From contig UBXM01000001.1 of the NCBI GenBank assembly GCA_900469445.1, forward strand, positions 1 to 64,000: a stretch of DNA of 64,000 bases, given 5' to 3'. How positions within the stretch are numbered: position 1 is the first letter of the stretch; every line of letters begins with the position of its first letter. The notes beneath the pieces are model-generated. The model saw nothing but the letters and a program-made list of their open reading frames with translations, did not search any database and was not told where the DNA came from. The position numbers and the translations under genes were made by a program. Shown here piece after piece: positions 37,892-46,556 of this stretch. The stretch is from Hyphomicrobiales bacterium (GTDB taxonomy: Bacteria > Pseudomonadota > Alphaproteobacteria > Rhizobiales > Rhizobiaceae).

Positions 37892-38251
37892 TCAGAGCCC
37901 GAGCTCACGCTTGAACACGGCAGCCAGCCGAGCGCAAAACTCGACGGTAATCTGCTTGTCGGATTTGGCATATGCGCGTGTCGTGGTTCGCTGAATGGAC
38001 TTGAACGCTTTTTCCGTTTCCCCATGCGGATCGGAATACGTGCCCCGCGCATATTTCAGAAACAGGGATTTGGAATCCCAGACCATCGACGGGCGCTTGT
38101 AGCGAAGATCGCACGCGCGTGCATAAACCATGGCCTGAGTGGCAATATCCAGCTCCGAGCCCGTGGGCACGGAAGGCAGACTTTGGGAATGCGCCACGGA
38201 TGCCAGCAGGTTACCGGCAATGCAGATCGTCAGCAAACGCGCTTTCAGCAT
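37892..38251 (-). CDS. Secreted hypothetical protein (119 aa)
   Basis: 119 residues with a signal peptide (MLKARLLTICIAGNLLASVAHS, cleavage about residue 22) and a mature part with two cysteines (in RACDLRY and VEFCARL) that could form a disulfide in the periplasm. No domain recognised. A GTG three codons upstream is also possible. Convergent with the small plus-strand gene across a terminator; 15 bases after the RidA stop on the same strand, so perhaps cotranscribed. Confidence 0.65.
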   Translation of the reverse strand: MLKARLLTICIAGNLLASVAHSQSLPSVPTGSELDIATQAMVYARACDLRYKRPSMVWDSKSLFLKYARGTYSDPHGETEKAFKSIQRTTTRAYAKSDKQITVEFCARLAAVFKRELGL

Positions 38252-38266
38252 CCGTGGCACCTAATA

Positions 38267-38608
38267 TCAGATCGCGGCGGTTACGATGAACTCGACCTTG
38301 TACTTCGGGGCAGCCAGAGCCGCTTCGCTCGTGGCGCGTGCCGGCGGGTTGGCCGGATCGATCCAGGCTTCCCAGGCAGCGTTCATTTCGCCGAAGGTCG
38401 ACATGTCGGAGAGGTAGATGATCGTCTGCAGGATCTTCGACTTGTCGGAACCGGCAAGCGCGAGCAGGCGATCGACTTCAGCGAGCGCGTCCTTGCACTG
38501 ATCCGTCACGGTTTCGCCTTCGCCAACCTGGCCGGCGAGGTAGACGGTGTTGCCGTGAACGACTGCGCCGCTCATGCGTGCGCCGGGCTCGATGCGCTTG
38601 ATGCTCAT
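38267..38608 (-). CDS. RidA family protein
   Basis: 113-residue member of the YjgF/YER057c/UK114 family, homotrimers that hydrolyse reactive enamine/imine intermediates from PLP enzymes. The family core VYLAGQVGEGE, and the arginine in PARATSEAAL (about 90) that orients the carboxylate, are present. The C-terminal KYKVEFIVTAAI differs from archetypal RidA (KIEIEAIA), so it may belong to a RidA-like (Rid-type) subgroup. The ATG has AGGAG 8 nt upstream; a longer frame exists but lacks this. Confidence 0.85.
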   Translation of the reverse strand: MSIKRIEPGARMSGAVVHGNTVYLAGQVGEGETVTDQCKDALAEVDRLLALAGSDKSKILQTIIYLSDMSTFGEMNAAWEAWIDPANPPARATSEAALAAPKYKVEFIVTAAI

Positions 38609-38677
38609 GGGAATGCTCCTGAATGCTGAGCTGGAGGAAAACATGGCGAGACTGGCCCGCCATGCGCGAAAAACCTG

Positions 38678-39016
38678 TTAGCCCTTGAAACGCTGGGCCT
38701 GTTCGTAGATGGCGGTCGAGCGCGCGCCGGAGCGGCAAAAACCGAGCATCGGCTTGGAAAACTCTTCCAGCACGTCGGCCATCTCGGTCACGCCTTCCGG
38801 TGTCAGACCCATCCGGCCGACGGGGATGTGACGTATTTCAAGACCGAGTTCCTTCGCACGCGCCTCGATCTCGGCGTAATGCGGCTGACCGGGTTCTTCC
38901 TCGTCGGGACGGTTGCAGACGATGGACTTGAAACCAAGCGCCTTGATCTCGTCCAGTTCCTCGACAGTGACCTGACCGGAAACGGAATACTCGTCGTTGA
39001 TCTGGCGGATATCCAT
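38678..39016 (-). CDS. TIGR01244-like putative protein phosphatase domain protein
   Basis: 112 residues of the family that occurs alone or fused to beta-lactamase-like sulfide-metabolism hydrolases (BLH type). It contains the CX5R phosphatase loop C-RSGAR-S (about 93-100), but the histidine normally preceding the cysteine is replaced by phenylalanine (GFCRSGARS). DIRQINDEYSVSGQV at the start is typical of the family. Sulfur transfer or phosphatase activity is known for relatives only by inference. The start ATG has GGAGG about 7 nt upstream. Confidence 0.8.
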   Translation of the reverse strand: MDIRQINDEYSVSGQVTVEELDEIKALGFKSIVCNRPDEEEPGQPHYAEIEARAKELGLEIRHIPVGRMGLTPEGVTEMADVLEEFSKPMLGFCRSGARSTAIYEQAQRFKG

Positions 39017-39087
39017 GGCAACCTCCATTTTTGTGGCGCCAGCATTACGCGGTGGCTTGATAAGCGTCAACGGCAGATGGCCGCATC

Positions 39088-39933
39088 TCAGACAAAGGCG
39101 AAACGAAGCGCGTAGTCTACACTTTCGCCGGGCTGAAGCCACTGCAGCTCACCTGTTTTCGTCAACTCCTCGCGACTTGCCAGCCGATGCGATACGGGTT
39201 CTATTCCAAGCACATGCGCGGGTTCCTTCTGGTTCCGCCACACCTGCAGATAAGGCAGGCTATCGGTCTTGAACCGCACCTTGAGCGTCAGACCGCCAAG
39301 CGAGGCGATCGGCCCGAGCGCCACCTCGGCCCATTCCTCCCCCTCTCGACGTGCCGGCACGCAGAATACGCTTCCCGGCTCCGGCCCGAAATCCCAACGG
39401 ATCTGCCCGCCATCCAGCATCGCACCTGTCAGGTTCACGCCGTTATCGAAAAGCCATGCTCCCACATTCATGTGATACATATGCACCCGCGCAATCGGAC
39501 TGGTTCCGGTATTGGTCACCCTGTCCTGCAGGCAGACCTCGCCCGTGGTGCCGTCGATTCTCCAATGACGCTCCAGCAAGGCGCTGCCGCCGTCCGCAGT
39601 CGAGACCGGCACGCGAGCTCGACATTCGGCATCCTCGCCTTCCCCCTGCATATCCCAAAAGAGTATCTCTGCCGGATGCGAGGAATAGGAACCGTGCAGC
39701 GGATATTTGCGCCCGTCTGCGTCCCCGGCGATCGCCTCCGGGTGACGGATATGGTCCGGTCCGCATGTAAACAGAAACCCTTCCAGCGAATGATCGATGC
39801 GCGAATCACCATCGTCGGGGATGGCGCGGCCGGGAGCGATATCGGTATCGTGAATGAAGCATTTTCCGATATCCAGCACCGAGCCCTCGTCGAGCTGAAG
39901 TGTCGGTCCGAGCGCCGCCGTAAAGGTTTTCAT
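39088..39933 (-). CDS. Aldose 1-epimerase-like protein (DUF4432-type)
   Basis: 281 residues resembling the galactose-mutarotase beta-sandwich superfamily of the DUF4432 type: LHGSYSSHPAEI (about 83-94) carries the conserved His-Ser region and VHMYHMNVGAWLF the second conserved histidine pair. Relatives bind or interconvert sugars; specificity is unknown. The ATG used has GGAGGAA 8 nt upstream; an ATG two codons earlier is too close to it. Divergent from the L,D-transpeptidase gene with 190 bp between. Confidence 0.7.
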   Translation of the reverse strand: MKTFTAALGPTLQLDEGSVLDIGKCFIHDTDIAPGRAIPDDGDSRIDHSLEGFLFTCGPDHIRHPEAIAGDADGRKYPLHGSYSSHPAEILFWDMQGEGEDAECRARVPVSTADGGSALLERHWRIDGTTGEVCLQDRVTNTGTSPIARVHMYHMNVGAWLFDNGVNLTGAMLDGGQIRWDFGPEPGSVFCVPARREGEEWAEVALGPIASLGGLTLKVRFKTDSLPYLQVWRNQKEPAHVLGIEPVSHRLASREELTKTGELQWLQPGESVDYALRFAFV

Positions 39934-40123
39934 CAGCATTTCCTCCTCGTGCTCACAACGCGTTTACCTAAGGTGAGCGGAATTTAATGATTCATTCATT
40001 GCAAGCTGGGATTTTTCCATACAAGCGTCAAATTTAGCTTGTCAGTCATCGCGGACGGCAAACGGGAACCAAGCGGCCACCTTCCCGATTACTTGAATGT
40101 GCAACATTATAATCGGTGAGAAC

Positions 40124-41515
40124 GTGAAGCGCTCCATTCTTTTCAGCATCAGCCTTGCGGTTTTGGCGGCATCCGTTGTTCCGGCATCAGCGCAGTCGCG
40201 TTACCAGCAATATTCCGATGGCCCGGTACTCGTCGCGCCGGATGGAGCAATCCTCGACTATATGCCAGACGGTCGCGACATCATCGTCAGCCGTGACGGC
40301 TCCGGACGTCGTGTCTATCTCGATCGTTACGGCAACATCGTCGCGACGGAGATGCGCCAGGGTGGCAATCGCCAGCGCTACGAGGAATATCCGGCGGCCC
40401 CGCGCAACTACGACAACCGCCAGGCTGAAACCTATCCGTCGCGTTACGGCAATCAGGGCGGATACCGCGACTATCGTCAATACCGGCCCGAAGAGCCCGG
40501 CTCTGTGACCGGTTCCATCGGCGGCTCCGTCACCCGCATGCCGCTCGACAACCAGAATTTTCCCGATGCCGATCAGGATTTTTCGCAGGAAGCATCGCTT
40601 GAGCCAAACCAGAGCATGCCTCCGACAGACAACCTGCATCCCGACAAGCCGATCATTACGGTCACCAAAAAGCCCCAGGCTCAGATCGCCGCCTTGCAGG
40701 TCTTCCTCGACCGCGAAGGCATTTCTCCAGGCGTGATCGACGGCCATCTTGGCGATAACGTCAACAAGGCGATCGCGGCATGGCAGGAGATGACGGGCGA
40801 AACGCTCGATCCGAACGATTCCGAAGGCATCCTGCAGCGCCTTGCCTATTCCGGAGGCCTGCCGATCGTCGACTACACGATCACCGCATCGGATGCCGCC
40901 GGACCTTACGTTGCCTCCATTCCCGAGGACTATGCCCATAAGGCAGCTCTGCCGGCGCTCTCTTTCACATCCGTGACGGAAAAGCTGGCCGAGCAATTCC
41001 ACATGGACGAAGGCTATCTCAAGGCGCTCAACCCGAATGCCGATTTCAGCATCCCCGGCACGATCATCAAGGTCATCAATCCCGGCCAGCCGAAAACCGG
41101 CCAGGTAACGCGCATCATTGCCGACAAGGCCCGCAAGCAGGTCTTCGCCTATGGCGCAGACGGCAATCTGATTGCCGCCTACCCCGCAACGATCGGCTCT
41201 TCCGACACGCCGTCGCCATCCGGCGACCACACGGTTCAGCGCATCGCGCTCGATCCGGGTTATACCTACAACCCGAAAATCAACTTCACGCAGGGCAACA
41301 ACACGCAGATCCTGCAGATCCCTCCGGGCCCGAACGGACCGGTCGGCACGGTCTGGATCGCTCTTTCGAAACCGACATACGGCATTCACGGCACGCCGGA
41401 ACCGTCGAAGATCGGCAAGACCAACAGCCACGGCTGCGTGCGTTTGACCAACTGGGATGCCACCGAGCTTGCAAAAATGGTCAAGCCGGGAACCACCGTT
41501 CAGTTCGTCGAATAA
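40124..41515 (+). CDS. L,D-transpeptidase (YkuD) with peptidoglycan-binding domain
   Basis: 463 residues with GTG start (GGTGAG 3 nt upstream); an upstream ATG is possible. Signal peptide (about 1-24), a tyrosine/arginine-rich low-complexity region (about 60-120), a PG-binding domain 1 (about 185-225, with GVIDGHLGDNVNKAI), a LysM-like segment (SFTSVTEKLAEQFHMDEGYLKALNPNAD region), then the YkuD catalytic domain. Active-site Cys438 is in TNSHGCVRL and the partner His in GIHGTPEP. It makes 3-3 crosslinks or attaches proteins to murein in the periplasm; Rhizobiales rely heavily on such enzymes for polar growth. Confidence 0.9.
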   Translation: MKRSILFSISLAVLAASVVPASAQSRYQQYSDGPVLVAPDGAILDYMPDGRDIIVSRDGSGRRVYLDRYGNIVATEMRQGGNRQRYEEYPAAPRNYDNRQAETYPSRYGNQGGYRDYRQYRPEEPGSVTGSIGGSVTRMPLDNQNFPDADQDFSQEASLEPNQSMPPTDNLHPDKPIITVTKKPQAQIAALQVFLDREGISPGVIDGHLGDNVNKAIAAWQEMTGETLDPNDSEGILQRLAYSGGLPIVDYTITASDAAGPYVASIPEDYAHKAALPALSFTSVTEKLAEQFHMDEGYLKALNPNADFSIPGTIIKVINPGQPKTGQVTRIIADKARKQVFAYGADGNLIAAYPATIGSSDTPSPSGDHTVQRIALDPGYTYNPKINFTQGNNTQILQIPPGPNGPVGTVWIALSKPTYGIHGTPEPSKIGKTNSHGCVRLTNWDATELAKMVKPGTTVQFVE

Positions 41516-41551
41516 TTATGGATTGGTGGCAATCGTCATCCTGAAACGGAA

Positions 41552-41573
41552 ATGGCCGGCGAAAGCCGGCCAT
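41552..41573. terminator. Hairpin between convergent L,D-transpeptidase and parA
   Basis: Stem ATGGCCGGC / GCCGGCCAT closed by a GAAA tetraloop. The following plus-strand bases ATTTATT are moderately T-rich, so it could work as terminator for either strand. Confidence 0.6.
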
Positions 41574-41598
41574 ATTTATTTGCGCAACGGTTTAGCTT

Positions 41599-42315
41599 TC
41601 AGTTGATGCCCCGGCCAAGGCCGATCAACCGCGACACCGCCGAACGGGTCATCTTGACCGGCATCAGGCGAAGCACCTCGACCGCATAGGCGCGCGCATT
41701 TTCTCTCGCCTTTTCCACATTGCTGACCTTGGTCGGATCCATCGTGTGCAGCGTGCCGCCGGTCTCGAACAACTCCTTGAAGGCCGTCCGCTCTCCGATC
41801 GGAGTCGTCATCACGTTGACGCCCTTGGCCGCCAGCAGCCCTTTGATCGCCAACAGCGCCTTTGTCGTCACCATCGAGGTCACGCGCGTCAGGACCACTG
41901 AATGGTCGATATCGAGCTTGGCCTTTTCCTTCAGAAGTCCAAGAATATCGAGAATCTGGGCCGCTCCCTTGGCATCCATGGCCGAGCCCTGGACCGGAAT
42001 GAAGACATGATCGGACAGGCCAAGCGCCGTCGTTACCAGCGCATCGCGCGCACCGGCCAGATCGATGATGAAGTAATCGGTGACCGACGCCATTTCCCGC
42101 AAATGCACCTGCAACGAGGCTACCGTCACTTCGGATATGACTTCGATGTTGCGCACCTTGCCCGAAATGCCCTGCCACTGGCTGATCCAGCGCTGCGGGT
42201 CGGCATCGATAATGGTGATGCGAAAGCCTTGGTGAGCAAGCTCGGTCGCGAGCAGCAGGGCGGCAGTCGTCTTGCCGGCACCGCCTTTTGCATTGGCGAA
42301 AGATATTACAGGCAT
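41599..42315 (-). CDS. Orphan ParA/MinD-family ATPase, VirC1-like
   Basis: 238 residues beginning MPVISFANAKGGAGKTTAAL, the deviant Walker A of ParA/Soj ATPases with both lysines. IIDADPQ (Walker A-prime) and DYFIIDLAG (Walker B) follow. The layout and length resemble VirC1-like partition ATPases of Agrobacterium more than chromosomal ParA, and no parB gene is adjacent. Role may be positioning of a protein complex at the pole or nucleoid. The chosen ATG has AGGATGG 5 nt upstream; the longer open frame has no family homology. Confidence 0.8.
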   Translation of the reverse strand: MPVISFANAKGGAGKTTAALLLATELAHQGFRITIIDADPQRWISQWQGISGKVRNIEVISEVTVASLQVHLREMASVTDYFIIDLAGARDALVTTALGLSDHVFIPVQGSAMDAKGAAQILDILGLLKEKAKLDIDHSVVLTRVTSMVTTKALLAIKGLLAAKGVNVMTTPIGERTAFKELFETGGTLHTMDPTKVSNVEKARENARAYAVEVLRLMPVKMTRSAVSRLIGLGRGIN

Positions 42316-42466
42316 TTTCCATCCTTGGAGGTGACGAGCCGCATCGCTCTGCAGGCATCCCTTAAAGCATGGGGCCGACAGCCAACATCCTTTCCAAACA
42401 TGGTTAATCAAAGATTAATCCAGCAACTCACGCAGGCCATTCAGAAGGACTGATGCGTAGCTGCAT

Positions 42467-42498
42467 CAAAATGCGGCCGCCCCACAGGCGACCGCATT
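42467..42498 (-). terminator. Terminator of the ethanolamine-type permease gene
   Basis: On the minus strand, AATGCGG-t-CGCC pairs with GGCG-g-CCGCATT across a TGTGG loop, then TTTG. It lies 20 nt after the permease stop and separates it from parA on the same strand. Confidence 0.65.
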
Positions 42499-42517
42499 CC
42501 GTTTCTCCAGTCCAAGA

Positions 42518-44017
42518 TCAGGCGAGCGACGCGGCCTCCTTATGCGCCATGGCGAATTCCTCTTCCGGCGACAGAATCAGCCTGTGGCGACCGATGATGG
42601 CGAAATAGGCGATCGCCACGGCGAACCACACCACGACCCAGACGACACCCTTGAAGAAGTTCGGATCCTGGATCTGGTAGATCAGCGTAACGACGGCGAT
42701 GGCGATCGTCAGTACCGCACCGGGAATGCCGAGAGGCGAGCGGAACGGCCGCTCGATATTCGGCAGCTTCCTGCGCAGGATGATGAAGGAGATCGCCTGC
42801 ATGATATAGGAGAACATCGCGCCGAACACGGCCATGTTCAAAAGCACCGCACCGATGACAGTGCCGCCCTGTTCCGCACCGAGCGCAAACCAGATCACCA
42901 GCATCACCGTCAACCCGACAGCCGCCCCGGTCATCATCGCCACGTAAGGGGTCTTGTGGACCGGATGCGTGATGGACAAGGCGGTCGGGAAATACCCGGC
43001 GCGGGAGAGCGAATAGATCTGCCTGCCTTGCGCGTAGAGGATCGTATGGAAACTGGCGATCAGCCCCGTCAGAGCCACAAGCCCGAGAATGACGACGCCG
43101 CTATCACCGTAAACAGCCTTGAACCCGTCGAGCAGCGGCTCCAGGGCAGAACCGAGATGGAAGGCGCCGACGCCCGGCAGCGAAGGGTTGAGCAGCACGA
43201 TCATGAAGGCCGAGATCATCAGGGTGATGATGCCGAGAATGATACCCTTGGGCATGTCACGCTTCGGATCGACCGATTCTTCCGCCGCAAGCGGCAATTG
43301 CTCGATCGCTAGAAACAACCACACCGCGAAGGGCAGCGTCGCCAGAACACCGGTAAATCCGAAGGGGAACCAGTCGCCGTTGCCTTCCGGCAGTTCGATC
43401 GCCGCACCGTCGGGACCGACGCCGATATTCAGCGCCCAGCGCGAGAAATCCATGTTGGGAATGGCGCTGATCCAGAAGAACACGAGCACCGCAAGCGACA
43501 CGAGTGTGATCACCAGCGTCACCTTGAACGACAATTCCAGCCCGAACACGTTGAGCGCCAGAAACACGCCGTAGAACAGGATCCACAACAAGGGCGAATA
43601 GGCCGGATCCAGCCCGAGGATGGAATTCACGTAAGCGGTGATGAAGGTGACGATAACCGCCGGCGTCAGGACATATTCGACATTCTCGCAAAGGCCGGTC
43701 AAAAAACCGCCCCATGGTCCCATCGCGGTTCGGGCAAAGGAATAGGCCGCACCGGTATGCGGCAATGCCGGGCTCATTTCGGCGATGGAGAAGGTCAGCC
43801 CCAGATACATGACCGCGATGATCATGCCGGCCACCAGCATGCCGCCCCAGCCGCCGGTCGCAAAACCGAAATTCCAGCCGGAAAAATGACCGGAGATAAC
43901 GGCGCCGACGCCGAGCGCCCAAAGCGACCAGACCCCGGCATAACGGGAGAGACCGCGCTTGTCGAAATAGGATGCATCAGCCTTCTTGTAGCTGACACCT
44001 GCAGATGAACTTTCCAT
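42518..44017 (-). CDS. eat: APC-family permease, probable ethanolamine permease
   Basis: 499 residues with about twelve helices. The N-terminal third reads WALGVGAVISGHFSGWNFG and NVEYVLTPAVIV, close to the ethanolamine permease subfamily of the amino acid-polyamine-organocation superfamily. It would bring ethanolamine across the inner membrane by H+ or Na+ coupling. No eutBC ammonia-lyase gene is adjacent, so the pathway must be elsewhere if the call is right. ATG chosen at the position preceded by AGGAGAAGGGGA. It is divergent from the ABC transporter operon with 519 bp between. Confidence 0.78.
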   Translation of the reverse strand: MESSSAGVSYKKADASYFDKRGLSRYAGVWSLWALGVGAVISGHFSGWNFGFATGGWGGMLVAGMIIAVMYLGLTFSIAEMSPALPHTGAAYSFARTAMGPWGGFLTGLCENVEYVLTPAVIVTFITAYVNSILGLDPAYSPLLWILFYGVFLALNVFGLELSFKVTLVITLVSLAVLVFFWISAIPNMDFSRWALNIGVGPDGAAIELPEGNGDWFPFGFTGVLATLPFAVWLFLAIEQLPLAAEESVDPKRDMPKGIILGIITLMISAFMIVLLNPSLPGVGAFHLGSALEPLLDGFKAVYGDSGVVILGLVALTGLIASFHTILYAQGRQIYSLSRAGYFPTALSITHPVHKTPYVAMMTGAAVGLTVMLVIWFALGAEQGGTVIGAVLLNMAVFGAMFSYIMQAISFIILRRKLPNIERPFRSPLGIPGAVLTIAIAVVTLIYQIQDPNFFKGVVWVVVWFAVAIAYFAIIGRHRLILSPEEEFAMAHKEAASLA

Positions 44018-44536
44018 TCCCCTTCTCCTGCTCAAAGCAAAGGGCTCCGGCCCCAGCGGCCGGACATGCCCATGGATCGGCCGGACCCGATATTTCGGTG
44101 TCCGGTCCGCGCAGCTCTGACCACTCCCAGGAGGATCTTGTCGGCATCGCCGTTGTGGCGTCGCCCTGTTTCAGATCAGTCGCGATCCCTCGACTGTTCC
44201 GTTGGAATGCATCGTCCTGCAAACTCGCCAACCAATGACAGCCATCGACACGCGAGAAGAAAGCAAACAAATATTGACGACAGCATTCTTCACTTTCAAG
44301 TTGTCGTCAAATGGAACTTCGCGGCGCATCTAGTCGAATTGCGCCTTCCATGTTCCGTCCACGACGTCTTTGCCCGGTTATCCACAGCCGCCACTGGAAC
44401 ATTTTTCACGCTTGCGAAAAAATGCTTTGAATGCCGGGGCTTATAACCCGATGATCGGCCCCTCGCCTGTCACATACAGTTCACGATACCACACTACGAG
44501 TCGCCGCCGACACGATCAAACCTCAGGAGGACATCC
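44018..44536. other. 519-bp divergent intergenic region between permease and ABC transporter
   Basis: No convincing gene. Contains a near-palindromic repeat at 44079-44108 with core CCGATATTTCGG, one perfect DnaA-box-like TTATCCACA at 44378-44386, and AT-rich patches near 44250-44320. It must hold promoters for both flanking genes; none could be assigned with confidence. Confidence 0.6.
44079..44108. repeat. Imperfect palindrome with CCGATATTTCGG core
   Basis: Arms GGCCGGAC and GTCCGGTCC flank the core CCGATATTTCGG. Related to the repeat at 45665-45692 (core TCCGGATATTTCCGG) and perhaps to 61239-61252 (CCCGAAATTTCGGG). May be a dispersed palindromic element or a regulator site in the permease leader. 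Confidence 0.4.
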
Positions 44537-45640
44537 GTGCTCAAGAACGCTCACCGTCTGCTTTCGCTGACGACCGCTGCCGTCGTCGCATCCACAAGCT
44601 TCGCCTTTGCCGAACCGAGCGCCGACCTCGTCGCCGCCGCCAAGAAGGAAGGCCAGCTGACAGTTATCGCGCTGCCGCATACCTGGTGCGGATACGGCGA
44701 CCTGATTGCCGGTTTCAAGGCAAAATACGGTATCGAAATCAATGAGCTGAACCCTGATGCCGGCTCCGGTGACGAACTCGAAGCTGTCCGCGCCAACAAG
44801 GACAACAAGGGCCCTCAGGCTCCTGACGTTCTCGACATCGGTCTCGCCTTCGGCCCGCAGGCCAAGGAAGAAGGCCTGCTGCAGCCTTACAAGGTTTCCA
44901 CCTGGGACGAAATTCCGGCTGAAGCCAAGGATGCCGACGGCCACTGGTATGGCGACTATTACGGCGTTCTGGCCTTCGGCATCAACAAGGATGTCGTGAC
45001 CGGCGCAAACCCGACCAGCTGGGCTGACCTGCTGAAGTCGGACTACGCCAACCAGGTCGCGCTCGCCGGTGACCCGCGTACCGCCAACAACGCGATCGTC
45101 TCCGTTTATGCAGCTGGTCTTTCCACCGGCGCCGATGCAGCCGGCGCTGCCGATGCTGGCCTCGAATTCTTCAAGAAGCTCAACGACGCCAAGAACTTCG
45201 TTCCGGTCGACGCGGAAGCTGCCCCGATCGCCCAAGGCACGACCCCGATCGCCATCAACTGGGATTACAACCTGCTCGCACAGCGCGACGGCATGAACGG
45301 CAACCCGCCGCTCGACGTCATTGTTCCCTCCGACAGCGTTGTTGCCGGCGTCTATGTCCAGGCGATTTCCGCCTATGCTCCGCACCCGAATGCCGCAAAG
45401 CTCTGGATGGAATACCTCTATTCCGACGAAGGCCAGATCGGCTGGCTGAAGGGGTATTGCCACCCGATCCGCTTCAACGCCATGTCGGCTGCCGGCAAGA
45501 TCCCGCAGGACCTGCTCGCCAAGCTGCCGGACGCCGCCAACTACGCCAAGGCAATTTTCCCGTCGATCGCCGAACAGAATGCCGCCAAGGCAACCATTTC
45601 GTCGAAGTGGGACTCGGTCGTAGGGGCCAATGTCAAGTAA
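44537..45640 (+). CDS. ABC transporter periplasmic solute-binding protein (PotD/AfuA-like)
   Basis: 367 residues with a signal peptide (about 1-25, cleavage after AFA) and a type II solute-binding fold of the iron/polyamine/phosphonate class: KKEGQLTVIALPHTWCGYGDLI, GYYGVLAFGINKD-like segments and a C-terminal WLKGYCHPIRF are typical. Start is GTG with CAGGAGG six bases upstream. It captures a small charged or organic solute in the periplasm for the two permeases encoded next. The ligand is not deducible; spermidine/putrescine, Fe(III) and 2-aminoethylphosphonate importers all use this fold. Confidence 0.87.
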   Translation: MLKNAHRLLSLTTAAVVASTSFAFAEPSADLVAAAKKEGQLTVIALPHTWCGYGDLIAGFKAKYGIEINELNPDAGSGDELEAVRANKDNKGPQAPDVLDIGLAFGPQAKEEGLLQPYKVSTWDEIPAEAKDADGHWYGDYYGVLAFGINKDVVTGANPTSWADLLKSDYANQVALAGDPRTANNAIVSVYAAGLSTGADAAGAADAGLEFFKKLNDAKNFVPVDAEAAPIAQGTTPIAINWDYNLLAQRDGMNGNPPLDVIVPSDSVVAGVYVQAISAYAPHPNAAKLWMEYLYSDEGQIGWLKGYCHPIRFNAMSAAGKIPQDLLAKLPDAANYAKAIFPSIAEQNAAKATISSKWDSVVGANVK

Positions 45641-46556
45641 TAGCGCACCCGCTGCGCACGCATCGACAGGTCCGGATATTTCCGGGCCTGTCATGCCCTC
45701 GCGCAATCGCTTTCGCCTCGGCTTCCAGTGGCTGAGCATCGCGCCGTTCATCATCTTTGCATTGATGTTTCTGGCCGCACCAACCGTTTCGCTGCTTGTC
45801 CAGGCGTTCACGGACCGCGCCGGCAATTTCACCATCGAGAATTTCCGTGGGCTCGCCAGCGACCAGATCGTCAGCGCCTACACCATTTCCATTCAGGTCT
45901 CTGCGGCCTCGGCAGTCATGGGAGCCGTATTCGGTCTCCTGATTGCTCTGGCGCTGATCCGCGGCAGCTTGCCCGACGGCCTGCGTGGTGCCGTGATGAC
46001 CTTTTCGGGCGTCGCCTCCAATTTCGCCGGCGTACCGCTGGCATTTGCATTCATTGCGACCCTAGGCCGTCTTGGCCTCGTCACGCTGATCATGCGCGAC
46101 GTCTTCGGCTTCGACCTCTACCGCACCGGCTTCACGCTCTTCAGTTTCTGGGGGCTGACGCTGACTTACCTCTATTTCCAGATCCCGCTGATGGTCGTCA
46201 TCATTGCGCCCGCGGTAGACGGACTGAAACGCGAGTGGAGTGAAGCGGCAGAAACGCTCGGTGCGAGCAAATGGCATTTCTGGCGTTATGTCGGCCTGCC
46301 CATCCTCTGGCCGCCCTTCCTCGGCACACTTTCGCTGCTTTTCGCCAACGCCTTTGGGGCGATCGCCACCGCCTGGGCCTTGACCGGCTCCAACCTGAAT
46401 ATCGTGACCGTGCTGCTCTACAACCAGATACGCGGTGACGCATTGCAGAATCCCGGCCTCGGCGCAGCACTCGCCATAGGCATGATCGTCATCACCTCGG
46501 TCGCCAACGTCATCTATCTCGTGGTCGCCAAGCGCGCTGAAAGGTGGATGAAATGA
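45630..46556 (+). CDS. ABC transporter permease 1 (PotB-like)
   Basis: 308 residues, six transmembrane helices plus a cytoplasmic N-terminal tail. The EAA loop that contacts the ATPase is visible as EWSEAAETLGASKWHFWRYV. The start lies inside the binding-protein gene (11-bp overlap), so translation is coupled. The first 30 codons contain a 28-bp inverted repeat (45665-45692), which gives the odd tail STGPDISGPVMP. Confidence 0.9.
   Translation: MSSNSAPAAHASTGPDISGPVMPSRNRFRLGFQWLSIAPFIIFALMFLAAPTVSLLVQAFTDRAGNFTIENFRGLASDQIVSAYTISIQVSAASAVMGAVFGLLIALALIRGSLPDGLRGAVMTFSGVASNFAGVPLAFAFIATLGRLGLVTLIMRDVFGFDLYRTGFTLFSFWGLTLTYLYFQIPLMVVIIAPAVDGLKREWSEAAETLGASKWHFWRYVGLPILWPPFLGTLSLLFANAFGAIATAWALTGSNLNIVTVLLYNQIRGDALQNPGLGAALAIGMIVITSVANVIYLVVAKRAERWMK
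45665..45692. repeat. 28-bp inverted repeat within the permease start region
   Basis: Half-sites GACAGGTCCGGATA and TTTCCGGGCCTGTC are complementary except for two positions. Lies in codons 12-21 of the permease gene. Its core TCCGGATATTTCCGG resembles the repeat upstream of the ABC operon. Confidence 0.55.

Noticed and set aside
44378..44386. Perfect DnaA box TTATCCACA
   Set aside because: Single copy in an ordinary intergenic region; no cluster of boxes, no AT-rich unwinding element or replication gene, so no origin call.
44066..44446. 126-codon frame in the permease-ABC gap
   Set aside because: No ribosome binding site, no recognised domain, and it crosses the palindromic repeat.
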